Of a DNA stretch of 58,353 nucleotides, positions 47,247 through 55,858 are shown piece after piece. The DNA comes from Flavobacteriaceae bacterium (GTDB lineage Bacteria; Bacteroidota; Bacteroidia; Flavobacteriales; Flavobacteriaceae), in contig JAQWHT010000096.1 of NCBI GenBank assembly GCA_029249225.1, positions 1-58,353 of the forward strand, in the 5' to 3' direction. A program made the position numbers and the translations under genes. Positions within the stretch are counted from its first letter, which is position 1. Each line of letters opens with the position of its first letter. Under the pieces are notes generated by a model. That model saw nothing but the letters and a program-made list of their open reading frames with translations. It did no database searches and was not told the origin of the DNA.

Positions 47247-48023
47247 ATGAATCAAACCAAAAAAATTACTTCTGAGGAAATTAACCTACTCAATTCTGAG
47301 CTTGGTCATTATATTCTGCTCCAGAATAAAAAAATAAATATTACAAAAGTACTTGAGGAAATTCGCTATTTCAAAGAATTAAAGAAAAAACAAAGGGAAC
47401 TCATCAAACTTCAAAATTGGGTTATTCAGCATGATCAAAAAATTGTGATTCTTTTTGAAGGAAGAGATGCTGCAGGAAAAGGAGGAGCAATCAGAAGAAT
47501 CACTGAATACCTGAATCCAAGACATTTTAGAACATTTGCTTTAAACATTCCTACCCCTGATGAGAGAAAGCAATGGTTTTTTCAACGCTACATCACACGC
47601 TTACCCAAGCCAGGAGAAATAGTTTTTTTTGACAGAAGTTGGTATAACCGAGCCGTAGTCGAACCTGTAAATAAATTTTGTACGCTACAAGAATATAAGG
47701 TGTTTATGGCTCAAGTCAATGATTTCGAACATATGCTAGTTCAGTCAAAAACTTTCCTCATTAAATTTTATTTTTCAATTTCCAAAGAGGAGCAAGCAAA
47801 AAGATTTACTGAGATCCAAAATGATCCGTTAAAACGATGGAAGATGACACCACTTGATCGTAAAGCACAAGACTTATGGGACGATTACACTCATTACAAA
47901 CAAAAAATGTTTGAAACAACAAACACCAAAACAGCTCCTTGGTTAATCGTAAATGCAGATAAAAAGTCAACTGCACGATTGAGAGCTATTACTCATATTT
48001 TACACACCATTCCCTATGAATGA
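47247..48023 (+). CDS. Polyphosphate kinase 2 family protein (copy 2)
   Basis: A 258-residue PPK2 with Walker A GRDAAGKGGAIRRI (about residues 72-85), NPRHFRTFALNIPTPDERKQWFF, and VFFDRSWYNRAVVEPVN. It is clearly homologous to the gene just upstream but lacks its last 25 residues and has a longer N-terminal helix (about residues 10-55). The substitution LNIPTPDERKQWF for LTKPTDIERGQWY in the lid region hints at different nucleotide preference. The pair is probably co-transcribed. Confidence 0.92.
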   Translation: MNQTKKITSEEINLLNSELGHYILLQNKKINITKVLEEIRYFKELKKKQRELIKLQNWVIQHDQKIVILFEGRDAAGKGGAIRRITEYLNPRHFRTFALNIPTPDERKQWFFQRYITRLPKPGEIVFFDRSWYNRAVVEPVNKFCTLQEYKVFMAQVNDFEHMLVQSKTFLIKFYFSISKEEQAKRFTEIQNDPLKRWKMTPLDRKAQDLWDDYTHYKQKMFETTNTKTAPWLIVNADKKSTARLRAITHILHTIPYE

Positions 48024-48037
48024 AATCTATGGATGCG

Positions 48038-48616
48038 CTAACCCTGCTGACTTTTTAGATAGTTATAATAACTAGCTACTGTTAATTGATGCCAGGGTAG
48101 TACTACAAAAATACCAACTATAAAACAAAGTACTCCCAACAAGTACCAAGGAATAAAACGAAGATGAAGTACAAACAACTGCATCTTATACCCGTCAGTT
48201 AGTTTCCAACTTTCTTTTAATATTTCCTCAATGGTTAACTCTGGATTTTCTATTAAAATGTAATAACTCATAGACAACCCAAGAGAAATGATAATACCAG
48301 GTACAATAAGGAGGATAAACCCTACTATTGTAGCTACAGAAATTACCAAATAAAGCAACAATACTTTTAACAGCGGTTTAAACCCTTCAATAAGGTTTTC
48401 AATGGAAGCAGGTCGGTCATAAAAAATATTTAATATATAAATACTCAAACCTAACTGGAGTGGTCCTGCTAACAAAAAAGACAAAAACTCCCCATAGTAA
48501 TTGAGCTCTTGTGGTACACCCACAAGGACACCATAAATAATTGAGATGAAAAAAGCAATCAGCCAGTGAGGCTTCAGCTTCTCTCTCGATTCACGCATTA
48601 AGTTAAGTAGATCCAT
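48038..48616 (-). CDS. DUF975-like integral membrane protein
   Basis: A 192-residue membrane protein with five to six hydrophobic helices. The sequence pattern IENLIEGFKPLLKVLLLYL...IGFILLIVPGIIISLGLSMSYYILIENPELTIEEILKESWKLTDGYK matches DUF975 family proteins in broken segments (the VPGII and ILIENPELT...SWKLTDGYK signatures). Function unknown. It is monocistronic on the minus strand, facing the PPK2 genes. Confidence 0.7.
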   Translation of the reverse strand: MDLLNLMRESREKLKPHWLIAFFISIIYGVLVGVPQELNYYGEFLSFLLAGPLQLGLSIYILNIFYDRPASIENLIEGFKPLLKVLLLYLVISVATIVGFILLIVPGIIISLGLSMSYYILIENPELTIEEILKESWKLTDGYKMQLFVLHLRFIPWYLLGVLCFIVGIFVVLPWHQLTVASYYNYLKSQQG

Positions 48617-48653
48617 ATTTTTAAGATTGGATTTTGAATTTACAAAATCTAGC

Positions 48654-49736
48654 TTAAGTATTTAGTATTTTTTCTTGTTTGTTGATCGATTCTTGGTGAA
48701 TTGCTTTAAAAACTCGGAGAATAAATTCCTCAGAAAGTTGACGCTCTTGACCTTCTAAAATCATCTTTCCTAAGATTTCATTCCAGCGTTTATTGTGTAA
48801 TACCGCAACATTATTCGATTTCTTTAACTTCCCGATGCCCACAGCAACATTCATTCGTTTTCCCAATGTATCTAATAAGGTTTGATCAATAACGTCGATC
48901 TGAGCTCTCAGATTATTCAATTCATGCTGGTAAGCTTCTTCATGGGTCGTTTTCTTTCGAACTCTCAAGTCTTTCATGATTTCAACTAAACGAGCGGGAG
49001 TTACCTGTTGTGCAGCGTCACTCCAAGCATTTTCAGGATCGCAATGGGTCTCAATCATCAAACCATCAAAATTAAGATCCAAAGCGGCTTGAGAAATATC
49101 AAAAATTAAATCTCGTTTACCCCCTATATGGGAAGGATCGCAAATCATGGGTAAATCTGGAAATCGATTTTTTACCTCAATCGCAATTTGCCATTCTGGA
49201 ATGTTACGGTATTTTGTTTTTTCATAGGTTGAAAATCCTCTGTGGATCAAACCTAAATTTTTAATATTCGCTGTATACAGTCGCTCTACTCCACCTAACC
49301 AAAGAGCTAAATCTGGATTTACGGGGTTTTTCACTAATACAATCTTATCCGTACCTTCCAACGCATCTGCGATCTCTTGCATGATGAAGGGACTCACGGT
49401 TGATCTTGCACCAATCCAAAGTATGTCAACATCATTTTCCAAGGCCAATTTTACATGATCTTTATTGGCAACTTCGGTAGCTGTCAACAAGCCCGTTTCT
49501 TCTTTTACTTTTTTTAACCAACCCAGACCTATGGCCCCTACACCTTCAAACATTCCAGGGCGTGTTCTAGGCTTCCAAATTCCAGCACGGTAAACCGTTA
49601 CATCGGTATCTTTCAATTCATGAGCAATTTTTAAAACTTGCTCTTCGGTTTCAGCGCTACAGGGTCCTCCGATCACCAAAGGGTGATCCAATCCAAAATT
49701 AGTAAGCCACTGTCGCATTTCTTTTTTATTTTCCAT
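48654..49736 (-). CDS. Bifunctional DAHP synthase / chorismate mutase type II
   Basis: A 360-residue fusion. The N-terminal part (about residues 1-265) is a DAHP synthase of the KDO8P-like class (VIGGPCSAETEEQ, YRAGIWKPRTRPG, VLVKNPVNPDLALW, MICDPSHIGGKRD, GLMIETHCDPENAWSDAAQQ). The C-terminal part (about 275-355) is an AroQ-type chorismate mutase helix bundle (LRAQIDVIDQTLLDTLGKRM). It catalyses the first shikimate step and the chorismate to prephenate step. It is the last gene of the pheA operon. Confidence 0.95.
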   Translation of the reverse strand: MENKKEMRQWLTNFGLDHPLVIGGPCSAETEEQVLKIAHELKDTDVTVYRAGIWKPRTRPGMFEGVGAIGLGWLKKVKEETGLLTATEVANKDHVKLALENDVDILWIGARSTVSPFIMQEIADALEGTDKIVLVKNPVNPDLALWLGGVERLYTANIKNLGLIHRGFSTYEKTKYRNIPEWQIAIEVKNRFPDLPMICDPSHIGGKRDLIFDISQAALDLNFDGLMIETHCDPENAWSDAAQQVTPARLVEIMKDLRVRKKTTHEEAYQHELNNLRAQIDVIDQTLLDTLGKRMNVAVGIGKLKKSNNVAVLHNKRWNEILGKMILEGQERQLSEEFILRVFKAIHQESINKQEKILNT

Positions 49737-49747
49737 TGTAATAAGTG

Positions 49748-50629
49748 TTAAATCGTATTCGTTTTATTAATATTTTTTCCTTCTGGGATACCCTCCAGTA
49801 TGGTTTTTATTGAATTTATCTCTTCCATCTGACGGAACAATGCTGCCCAATTTTTACTTTCCAAAAGAGACTTAAATTGTTCTAAGTTGGCTATATACTC
49901 ACCCAAAACTTCAAGTATATTTTCATTATTTTGCTTAAAAATAGGAGTCCACATTTGAGGTGAGCTTTTTGCCAAACGAACTGTGGATGCAAATCCACTT
50001 CCCGCCATATCAAATATAGTTCGTTCATCTTCCTCTTTTTCCATTACAGTTTTTCCAAGCATAAAAGAGGAAATATGTGAAATGTGAGAAACATAAGCAA
50101 TATGCTGGTCATGGGACAGGGGATCCATTTCCTGTATCTGCATATCCATTGATCGAAAAAATTGCATTGCCCATTCCAATAAATCTGGACGAGTTTTTTG
50201 TGTCTCACAAAGAATTTGTGTCTGGTTCACGTATAAGTCTGGAAAAGCCGCAGAAGGACCTGAAAATTCTGTTCCTGCGATAGGATGTGTACCTAAAAAC
50301 TGGTTTCTTTTAGGATGTAAAGCTACCGCATTACAAATCGAGGATTTTGTAGAACCTGCATCAAACAAAAGTGCATTATCATTAATTTGATCCAATAATT
50401 CTAAAACCAATTTGGCTGCAACATCTACGGGTATAGCCATGATGATAACATCCATTTGTGGAATATGCTCAGACAGTAACTCATGGTCAATAATCTGTTT
50501 TTCGATAGCTTCTTTGAGGTGATTTGGATTTTTATCCCCACCAAATAGTTCTACTTCAGTAAGGTGCTTTTTTGCTGCTAGGGCAAAAGAACCCCCGATC
50601 AAACCCAAACCGATTACTGCTATATTCAT
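49748..50629 (-). CDS. tyrA: Prephenate dehydrogenase
   Basis: A 293-residue enzyme with an N-terminal Rossmann NAD(P) site (VIGLGLIGGSFALAAKK) and the catalytic histidine region (GTHPIAGTEFSGP, then DQHIAYVSHISHI). It oxidises prephenate to 4-hydroxyphenylpyruvate for tyrosine. No chorismate mutase or ACT domain is fused. Its start overlaps the stop of the upstream aminotransferase by 4 nt, and it lies 11 nt upstream of the DAHP synthase fusion. Confidence 0.94.
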   Translation of the reverse strand: MNIAVIGLGLIGGSFALAAKKHLTEVELFGGDKNPNHLKEAIEKQIIDHELLSEHIPQMDVIIMAIPVDVAAKLVLELLDQINDNALLFDAGSTKSSICNAVALHPKRNQFLGTHPIAGTEFSGPSAAFPDLYVNQTQILCETQKTRPDLLEWAMQFFRSMDMQIQEMDPLSHDQHIAYVSHISHISSFMLGKTVMEKEEDERTIFDMAGSGFASTVRLAKSSPQMWTPIFKQNNENILEVLGEYIANLEQFKSLLESKNWAALFRQMEEINSIKTILEGIPEGKNINKTNTI

Positions 50630-51777
50630 GATTCAAATCGCTTTAAAACCTCTTCAATTGTTTTTTCTGGGACACATAGCGAAAAGCGAATATATCCTTC
50701 TCCCTGACTTCCAAAAATTGTCCCTGGTGTTATGAATACATGTTTTTCGTCTAAAATTTTATCTATAAAAACTTCAGCATCTTTTACGCTTTTCGGTAGT
50801 TTTGCCCAAAGAAAAAGACCCACACTATTCAGGTCAAATTCAGCCCCCAATCGGGTAGCTATTTTTTCTACTAACACTCTTCTACGGTGGTAAACTTTAT
50901 TTAAATCTTCAAACCAAGAAGTCTCCATTTTCAACGCGGCAATAGCACCCTTTTGAATGCCAAAAAACATTCCAGAATCCATATTGCTTTTCACTTTGAG
51001 TACAGACTGAATAGTTTCTTCTTTTCCACATAGCATTCCAACACGCCAACCTGCCATATTAAATGATTTACTCAATGAATTTAACTCCAAAGCAACTTCG
51101 TGAGCACCTGGTCGTGATAGAATACTTTGAGGCTTGTCGGTCAAAACAAAACTATACGGATTATCATTGACCAATAAAATATCATGTTGCTTAGCCCAGT
51201 GGATCAAACGATCAAAGGTTGTAACATCCACCTTAGTTCCAGTTGGCATATGTGGATAATTAATCCACATAATTTTGATTTTAGAAGTGTTTAAAGCATT
51301 TAAGGCTTCAAAGTCAGGTTGCCAATTATTGGCTTCTGAAAGAGGGTAAGAAATAGGTTCTGCTTCCATCAATCGTGTTACAGAGGCATAGGTTGGATAA
51401 CCCGGATTGGGAATCAATACTTGATCTCCTGGATTTAGAAAAGCCATTGAGATATGCATGATGCCTTCTTTCGATCCCATTAAGGGCAAAACCTCAGTAT
51501 TTGGATCCAAAGTTACTTGATAATGAGTTTGATAAAATTCACTTATGCTTTCGCGTAACTCTGGAAGTCCCTGATAACTTTGGTACATATGTGCCTTTGG
51601 ATGAGACAATGCATTTTGCAAAGCAGCTATGACCGTAGGATGAGCAGGCAAGTCGGGGCTACCAATTCCCATATTGATGATTGGTTGACCCTTCTTTATA
51701 CGTTGAGCTACTTCTCTTAACTTTCTAGAAAAATAGTATTCTTGCACACTCTCTAATCGTTTGGCTGTCTTATTCAT
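50626..51777 (-). CDS. PLP-dependent class I/II aminotransferase of the aromatic operon
   Basis: A 383-residue fold-type I enzyme: INMGIGSPDLPAHP, NPGYPTYASV, NYPHMPTGT, DNPYSF, PLP lysine Lys237 in LNSLSKSFNMAGWRVGM, and YIRFSLCVP. Position between pheA and tyrA in a 4-nt overlapping chain suggests it aminates phenylpyruvate and 4-hydroxyphenylpyruvate (or prephenate) in Phe/Tyr synthesis. By sequence alone it is also like LL-diaminopimelate aminotransferases, so substrate assignment is an inference from context. Confidence 0.85.
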   Translation of the reverse strand: MNKTAKRLESVQEYYFSRKLREVAQRIKKGQPIINMGIGSPDLPAHPTVIAALQNALSHPKAHMYQSYQGLPELRESISEFYQTHYQVTLDPNTEVLPLMGSKEGIMHISMAFLNPGDQVLIPNPGYPTYASVTRLMEAEPISYPLSEANNWQPDFEALNALNTSKIKIMWINYPHMPTGTKVDVTTFDRLIHWAKQHDILLVNDNPYSFVLTDKPQSILSRPGAHEVALELNSLSKSFNMAGWRVGMLCGKEETIQSVLKVKSNMDSGMFFGIQKGAIAALKMETSWFEDLNKVYHRRRVLVEKIATRLGAEFDLNSVGLFLWAKLPKSVKDAEVFIDKILDEKHVFITPGTIFGSQGEGYIRFSLCVPEKTIEEVLKRFES

Positions 51778-52607
51778 CTCTGATGCTGGGCGTACTCGCC
51801 TAAAATTTTAAATTCAGAAGCCATGATGGCTATCAACTGTCTTGCTTTCTCGTAGTGTGTAAAATCTTCAAAAGTCACATCAACAAAAAAAGCATATTTG
51901 CCTGGTGTCTCAATTACTGGGAGAGATTGAATTTTTGTCAAATTCAACTGGCAATCGCTCATGACGTTGAGAACCGCTGCTAAACTACCCCTCTGATGAT
52001 CTAAAATAAATTTTAAAGCTGCTTTGTTGATCGATTCTTGGGCTATTAAATGACCTTCACTTTGAATAATTACAAATCGGGTAACGTTATTTTTTATTGT
52101 CTGAATTGATGATGCTACGACTTCCATCCCGTATAAATCAGCTGCTTCTTGACTTGCAATAGCACCTATACCTTCAAGCTGATTCTCAGCAATTCGCCTT
52201 GCTTCATCGGCGGTATCTTCAGCCTCCACAAGTCGTATATGAGGATGCTGATGAAAGAAATCCTTACATTGTAACAAGGCCATGGGATGAGAGTGCACTT
52301 CTTTAATATCCTCTATATTTTGACCTGATAACGCCATAAGTTGGTGGTGGATACTCAGACCGTATTCTCCCACAATCTTCAGTTGATTTCTGTCAATTAA
52401 AGCATAATTTGGAATTATGGATCCTGCAATGGAGTTTTCTATGGCCATTACTGCTTGGTTTGCAGTGCCTTTCAATAATGCTTTTACTGTATCATCAAAT
52501 GTTTCACAAACCACTAGTGAAAAATCACGTTTGTAATATTCCTTTGCCACTACGTGGTGAAACGAACCTTTATTTCCTTGAATGGCTATGTTTATCTTAT
52601 CTTCCAT
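51774..52607 (-). CDS. pheA: Prephenate dehydratase
   Basis: A 277-residue enzyme. The catalytic domain (about residues 1-180) starts INIAIQGNKGSFHHVVAKEYY and contains the NNVTRFVII motif with the Thr-Arg-Phe active site. The C-terminal ACT regulatory domain has GSLAAVLNVMSDCQLNLTKIQS and PGKYAFFVDV, so feedback by phenylalanine is likely. It makes phenylpyruvate. ATG at 52607 is chosen; a TTG at 52616 lies inside the terminator T run. First gene of the operon, controlled by the leader at 52615-52784. Confidence 0.95.
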   Translation of the reverse strand: MEDKINIAIQGNKGSFHHVVAKEYYKRDFSLVVCETFDDTVKALLKGTANQAVMAIENSIAGSIIPNYALIDRNQLKIVGEYGLSIHHQLMALSGQNIEDIKEVHSHPMALLQCKDFFHQHPHIRLVEAEDTADEARRIAENQLEGIGAIASQEAADLYGMEVVASSIQTIKNNVTRFVIIQSEGHLIAQESINKAALKFILDHQRGSLAAVLNVMSDCQLNLTKIQSLPVIETPGKYAFFVDVTFEDFTHYEKARQLIAIMASEFKILGEYAQHQR

Positions 52608-52614
52608 TGTACTC

Positions 52615-52642
52615 AAAAAAAAAGTCCCGAAAAATCAGGACT
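52615..52642 (-). terminator. Attenuator terminator upstream of pheA
   Basis: On the minus strand, arms 52642-52635 and 52630-52623 form an 8-bp stem with one G-U pair and a TTTT loop, followed by T9 (52623-52615). It ends 7 nt before the pheA ATG, so transcripts must read through it to express the operon. Its 5' arm can instead pair with 52680-52675 (GGGACT with AGTCCT), giving an alternative fold. Confidence 0.9.
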
Positions 52643-52654
52643 CTTTTTTTTATG

Positions 52655-52680
52655 TTGTAATAATCTTACTACAAAGTCCC
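52655..52680 (-). promoter_or_regulatory. Predicted antiterminator 5' region of the pheA leader
   Basis: GGGACT at 52680-52675 begins right after the leader-peptide stop codon and is complementary to AGTCCT at 52642-52637, the 5' arm of the terminator. Between them 52674-52666 and 52663-52655 form an accessory hairpin. A ribosome paused at the leader stop would cover GGGACT; one stalled at the Phe/Tyr codons would leave it free. Confidence 0.7.
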
Positions 52681-52737
52681 TTATACTTCGTTAAAGAAGT
52701 AATAGAAAACATTGTAATAAGAAAAGTTATTTTTCAT
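52681..52737 (-). CDS. Phe/Tyr-rich leader peptide of the pheA operon
   Basis: An 18-codon ORF on the minus strand, MKNNFSYYNVFYYFFNEV, with eight Phe or Tyr codons between positions 5 and 15 (Phe5, Tyr7, Tyr8, Phe11, Tyr12, Tyr13, Phe14, Phe15). It starts about 10 nt after the predicted transcription start. Its stop (TAA) directly touches the antiterminator strand. It lies upstream of genes that make phenylalanine and tyrosine. This is the classic layout of a ribosome-stalling leader peptide that senses charged tRNA-Phe and tRNA-Tyr. Confidence 0.88.
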   Translation of the reverse strand: MKNNFSYYNVFYYFFNEV

Positions 52738-52753
52738 GACTTTTAAATCGGCA

Positions 52754-52784
52754 CAAATGTAGCATTGCTTTTTAAAAAAACAAA
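52754..52784 (-). promoter_or_regulatory. Promoter of the pheA operon
   Basis: On the minus strand TTTG (52784-52781), exactly 19 nt, then TACATTTG (52761-52754), a perfect Bacteroidota promoter. The start site would be near 52747, giving a leader of about 140 nt before pheA. Confidence 0.75.
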
Positions 52785-52882
52785 CAGTTCCTTCTTTTTT
52801 TTAGTGTTTTATTCGGAAAATAGCTCTATTTATTAAAAATGTGGCGAAATAAACTATCTTAACTGTTCAAAGATTCTATTCA

Positions 52883-54010
52883 ATGATCGCAGCCGTACTG
52901 ATCACTTTTTTTACAGTGCTTTTGGTCTTATATTTAGAACGATTAAAACACCCTTTGATCATCAAATTATTCAGTTGGCTTCCCTCCATTTTATTAGCCT
53001 ACCTCATTCCTGCAATTTGTTCCTATGTGATGAATCAAAACTTTTCTGAGGTTTCAATCCATCAATGGAGCAAGAATTTTTTTATTCCTTTGGCAATTGT
53101 TGCTGTAATGAGCAGTCTATCATTTTCTCAACTCAAACAAGTAGGCTGGAAACCTATTGCTGTTTTTTTATCTGGTTCTATATGGATTGCTATTTTCCCA
53201 GTGGTATTTATGCTCCTTTTCCAACGAACAGATTTTGTGAGTGACGCATTAGTGAGTCAGGAGAGCTGGAAAGGCATTCCTCCTGTAGTAGGAAGCTGGA
53301 TTGGTGGAAGTACGAGTCAGTTGGTATTAAAAGAATTGGCTTCATGTCCAGAAGCACTCTTCCTTACTATTTTAGTATTAGATAATATATTAGTGAACTT
53401 ATGGACTATTGGGATGTTTCAAAGTATCAAAAGAAGTAATACACTCAACAAGCTGATGGGTATAGCTGCTTTTGAGCCTCCTTCAGAATTTAGTGCACTT
53501 AAAACAAAAAGTCACAATCCGCTATTAAGCCTCTTCATTTTATTGGTCACTGTTGTTTTAGCACAACTCATCCTGACTGCTTTTGTCGTTAAAGTTGTTA
53601 TACTGTCTGTACTGGGTCTAGGTTTCGGATTTTTTATCAAATCTTGGAATTTCAACTTTGCACTTAAATTAGGTGGTGTATTGATCCTTATTGTAATGGC
53701 CGTACTAGGGCTTAAACTTCGTTTTGAATTAATTCAATTTGACCTGGCCTTTGTGGGCTTTTTAATTATCTGGTTGGGTAGCCATTTAGTTATCATGTTA
53801 GTTGCAGCCAAACTATTAAATGTTCATGCTGCTTGGGTTCCCATTGCAAGCATGGCAAATGTAGGAGGAATAGCCACTGCTCCTGCAGTTACTGCAGCCT
53901 ATGAAAAAAAATGGATGCCCCATGCCATTATTTTAGCTGTCCTCAGTATGGCTACTGGAACTTTTTGGGGAATGGTTACCATTACTCTTCTTCAATTTTT
54001 TGTTTTGTGA
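52883..54010 (+). CDS. DUF819 family integral membrane protein
   Basis: A 375-residue membrane protein with about ten helices. It resembles DUF819 proteins (YjcL-like): IPPVVGSWIGGSTSQLVLKEL, a polar central loop (residues about 195-215), a second half of helices, and a C-terminal SMANVGGIATAPAVTAAYEKKW. DUF819 resembles transporter folds with two half repeats; the substrate is unknown. It is followed 3 nt later by a DMT transporter gene on the same strand. Confidence 0.88.
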   Translation: MIAAVLITFFTVLLVLYLERLKHPLIIKLFSWLPSILLAYLIPAICSYVMNQNFSEVSIHQWSKNFFIPLAIVAVMSSLSFSQLKQVGWKPIAVFLSGSIWIAIFPVVFMLLFQRTDFVSDALVSQESWKGIPPVVGSWIGGSTSQLVLKELASCPEALFLTILVLDNILVNLWTIGMFQSIKRSNTLNKLMGIAAFEPPSEFSALKTKSHNPLLSLFILLVTVVLAQLILTAFVVKVVILSVLGLGFGFFIKSWNFNFALKLGGVLILIVMAVLGLKLRFELIQFDLAFVGFLIIWLGSHLVIMLVAAKLLNVHAAWVPIASMANVGGIATAPAVTAAYEKKWMPHAIILAVLSMATGTFWGMVTITLLQFFVL

Positions 54011-54013
54011 ATT

Positions 54014-54883
54014 ATGGACAAAAACAACTCCCTACATTTTTTCTTATTGAACTGTGCCATGTTGTGCATCTCCACTTCTGGTGCCTTAGGACGTTCTATC
54101 AGTTTACCCCCTCCATTAACGATTTGGTCTAGGGCAGTTGTCGCTTTTGTTTTGCTATTCGGGTTTGCCCTTTGGAAAAAAAAGAGAATACTCCTCAACT
54201 TTAAAAAAGAAGGAAGCGCAACAGTTCTCAGTGGAATATTAATGGCCAGTCATTGGGTTACTTATTTTTTTGCTTTACAATGGAGTTCCGTGACCATCGG
54301 TATGCTTTCCCTCTTTACCTATCCCATGATCACGGTGTTACTCGAACCTTTTTTCTTTGAAATTCGTTATCAAAAAAGACACCTCCTTCTTGGCCTAATG
54401 ATTTTAGCTGGGGTGTATTTACTAGCTCCAAGTTTTGAATTAAACAACACCGTTACTCAGGGGGTATTGATGGGAATACTCTCTTCTGTTTGTTATGCCT
54501 TAAGAAATATTCTGATGAAACAAAAAATTGCAGCAGTGGACGGTTCGGTTTTAATGCTCTATCAGATGGGGGTTACCCTGATCATTCTTCTTCCAGCCTT
54601 GGTTTACTTTGAAATGGAATCCTACATCATCAATCTCCCCTATTTACTTATTTTAGGGATTTTGACGACTGCCATTGGCCACACTCTATTCCTTAATAGT
54701 TTTAAAAAATTCTCCATTGGTACAGTGAGTATCATGAGCGGCATCCAACCCATTTATGGAATACTCTTAGGAATTCTATTTCTTAGTGAAATTCCTACTG
54801 GAAGAAGTATTATTGGTGGGTTGTTGATTATTTTAACCGTTTTGATCGAACAAAAAAGCACACGAACAGCTCAAGAGAAATAA
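54014..54883 (+). CDS. DMT family transporter (EamA domains)
   Basis: A 289-residue protein with ten predicted membrane helices made of two EamA repeats. Features: NCAMLCISTSGALGRSISLPP in helix 1, SVTIGMLSLFTYPMITVLLEP in the first repeat, and SFKKFSIGTVSIMSGIQPIYGILLG in the second, the usual place of the P-x-x-x-x-x-L/G pattern. It is probably a drug/metabolite exporter in the inner membrane; substrate unknown. Likely co-transcribed with DUF819. Confidence 0.9.
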   Translation: MDKNNSLHFFLLNCAMLCISTSGALGRSISLPPPLTIWSRAVVAFVLLFGFALWKKKRILLNFKKEGSATVLSGILMASHWVTYFFALQWSSVTIGMLSLFTYPMITVLLEPFFFEIRYQKRHLLLGLMILAGVYLLAPSFELNNTVTQGVLMGILSSVCYALRNILMKQKIAAVDGSVLMLYQMGVTLIILLPALVYFEMESYIINLPYLLILGILTTAIGHTLFLNSFKKFSIGTVSIMSGIQPIYGILLGILFLSEIPTGRSIIGGLLIILTVLIEQKSTRTAQEK

Positions 54884-54904
54884 GTATCTTTAAAAAAAAA
54901 TAAA

Positions 54905-55801
54905 ATGAGTTTAGTTATTGCGGATGTCGCTAAAAACTATGGCAGTATACAGGCCTTAAGTGGCATTAGCATGGAACTTAAAAAGGGGGAGGTTGTCGGT
55001 TTACTCGGACCCAACGGTGCAGGAAAATCAACACTAATGAAAATCCTAACTGGTTATTACACTAACTGGGAAGGACAAATTCATTTTTTTAATCAAGATC
55101 TAAGGACCCAACTGCGCAACATCCAAAAAAAGACAGGGTACTTACCTGAAAATAATCCACTCTATCCAGAAATTTATGTGGTAGAATATCTAAACTACTG
55201 CGCCGATCTCTATCAAATTTCCAATCTCTCATTAGTTGACATCATTCGTAAAACAGGCCTGGAAAATCATGCCCATACCAGAATCAACACCCTTTCCAAA
55301 GGTTATAAACAACGTGTAGGACTAGCTGCAGCACTACTGCACGACCCAGAAGTGGTGATTTTAGATGAACCTACAACTGGCTTGGACCCCAATCAACTCA
55401 TCGAAATACGAAAACTGATTCGGGAGTTAGGAAAGGATAAAACCATCATTTTGTCCACCCATATCCTACAAGAAGTAGATGCTATTTGCGACCGGGTAAT
55501 TATCATCAATAAAGGAGAAATTGTTTTGGATGATTCTCTTGAAAGCCTTCGTAAAAATCAACAGCAAATCATCAAAGTTAGTTTTGACTACCGTGTAGAA
55601 ACCGAAGCTTTAGCTAGACTTACTCAGGTTGAAAAAGTTAACAATACCCATGATTTTAACTACGAAATATTTATCAAAGGCACCGAAGACCAACGTCCTG
55701 CAGTATTTGACTTTGCCCACGACAACGGACTTAAAATTTTATCACTCCAACTTAAAAACGAAAGTTTGGAAACCCTTTTTAACGAATTAACTTCGAATTA
55801 A
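54905..55801 (+). CDS. gldA: Gliding motility ABC transporter ATP-binding protein GldA
   Basis: A 298-residue ABC ATPase: Walker A GPNGAGKST (35-43), Q-loop region KKTGYLPENNPLYPE, signature LSKGYKQRVGLA, Walker B VVILDEPTTGLDP, and a C-terminal domain of about 90 residues as in GldA. GldA works with GldF and GldG, which are not in this window, so the call rests on sequence type. GldA, GldF and GldG are needed for gliding in Flavobacterium johnsoniae. Confidence 0.85.
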   Translation: MSLVIADVAKNYGSIQALSGISMELKKGEVVGLLGPNGAGKSTLMKILTGYYTNWEGQIHFFNQDLRTQLRNIQKKTGYLPENNPLYPEIYVVEYLNYCADLYQISNLSLVDIIRKTGLENHAHTRINTLSKGYKQRVGLAAALLHDPEVVILDEPTTGLDPNQLIEIRKLIRELGKDKTIILSTHILQEVDAICDRVIIINKGEIVLDDSLESLRKNQQQIIKVSFDYRVETEALARLTQVEKVNNTHDFNYEIFIKGTEDQRPAVFDFAHDNGLKILSLQLKNESLETLFNELTSN

Positions 55802-55858
55802 GACAATACTAACGAATTAGTCTCCTTGTTTTTGAAATCCAATAAATAAATACCTCAA

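Noticed and set aside
52608-52616. TTG at 52616 as the pheA start
   Set aside because: It lies inside the T run of the terminator, while ATG at 52607 fits the family N-terminus.
55802-55858. Terminator between gldA and metF
   Set aside because: Only a 5-bp ACTAA/TTAGT stem without a proper T run; too weak to call.
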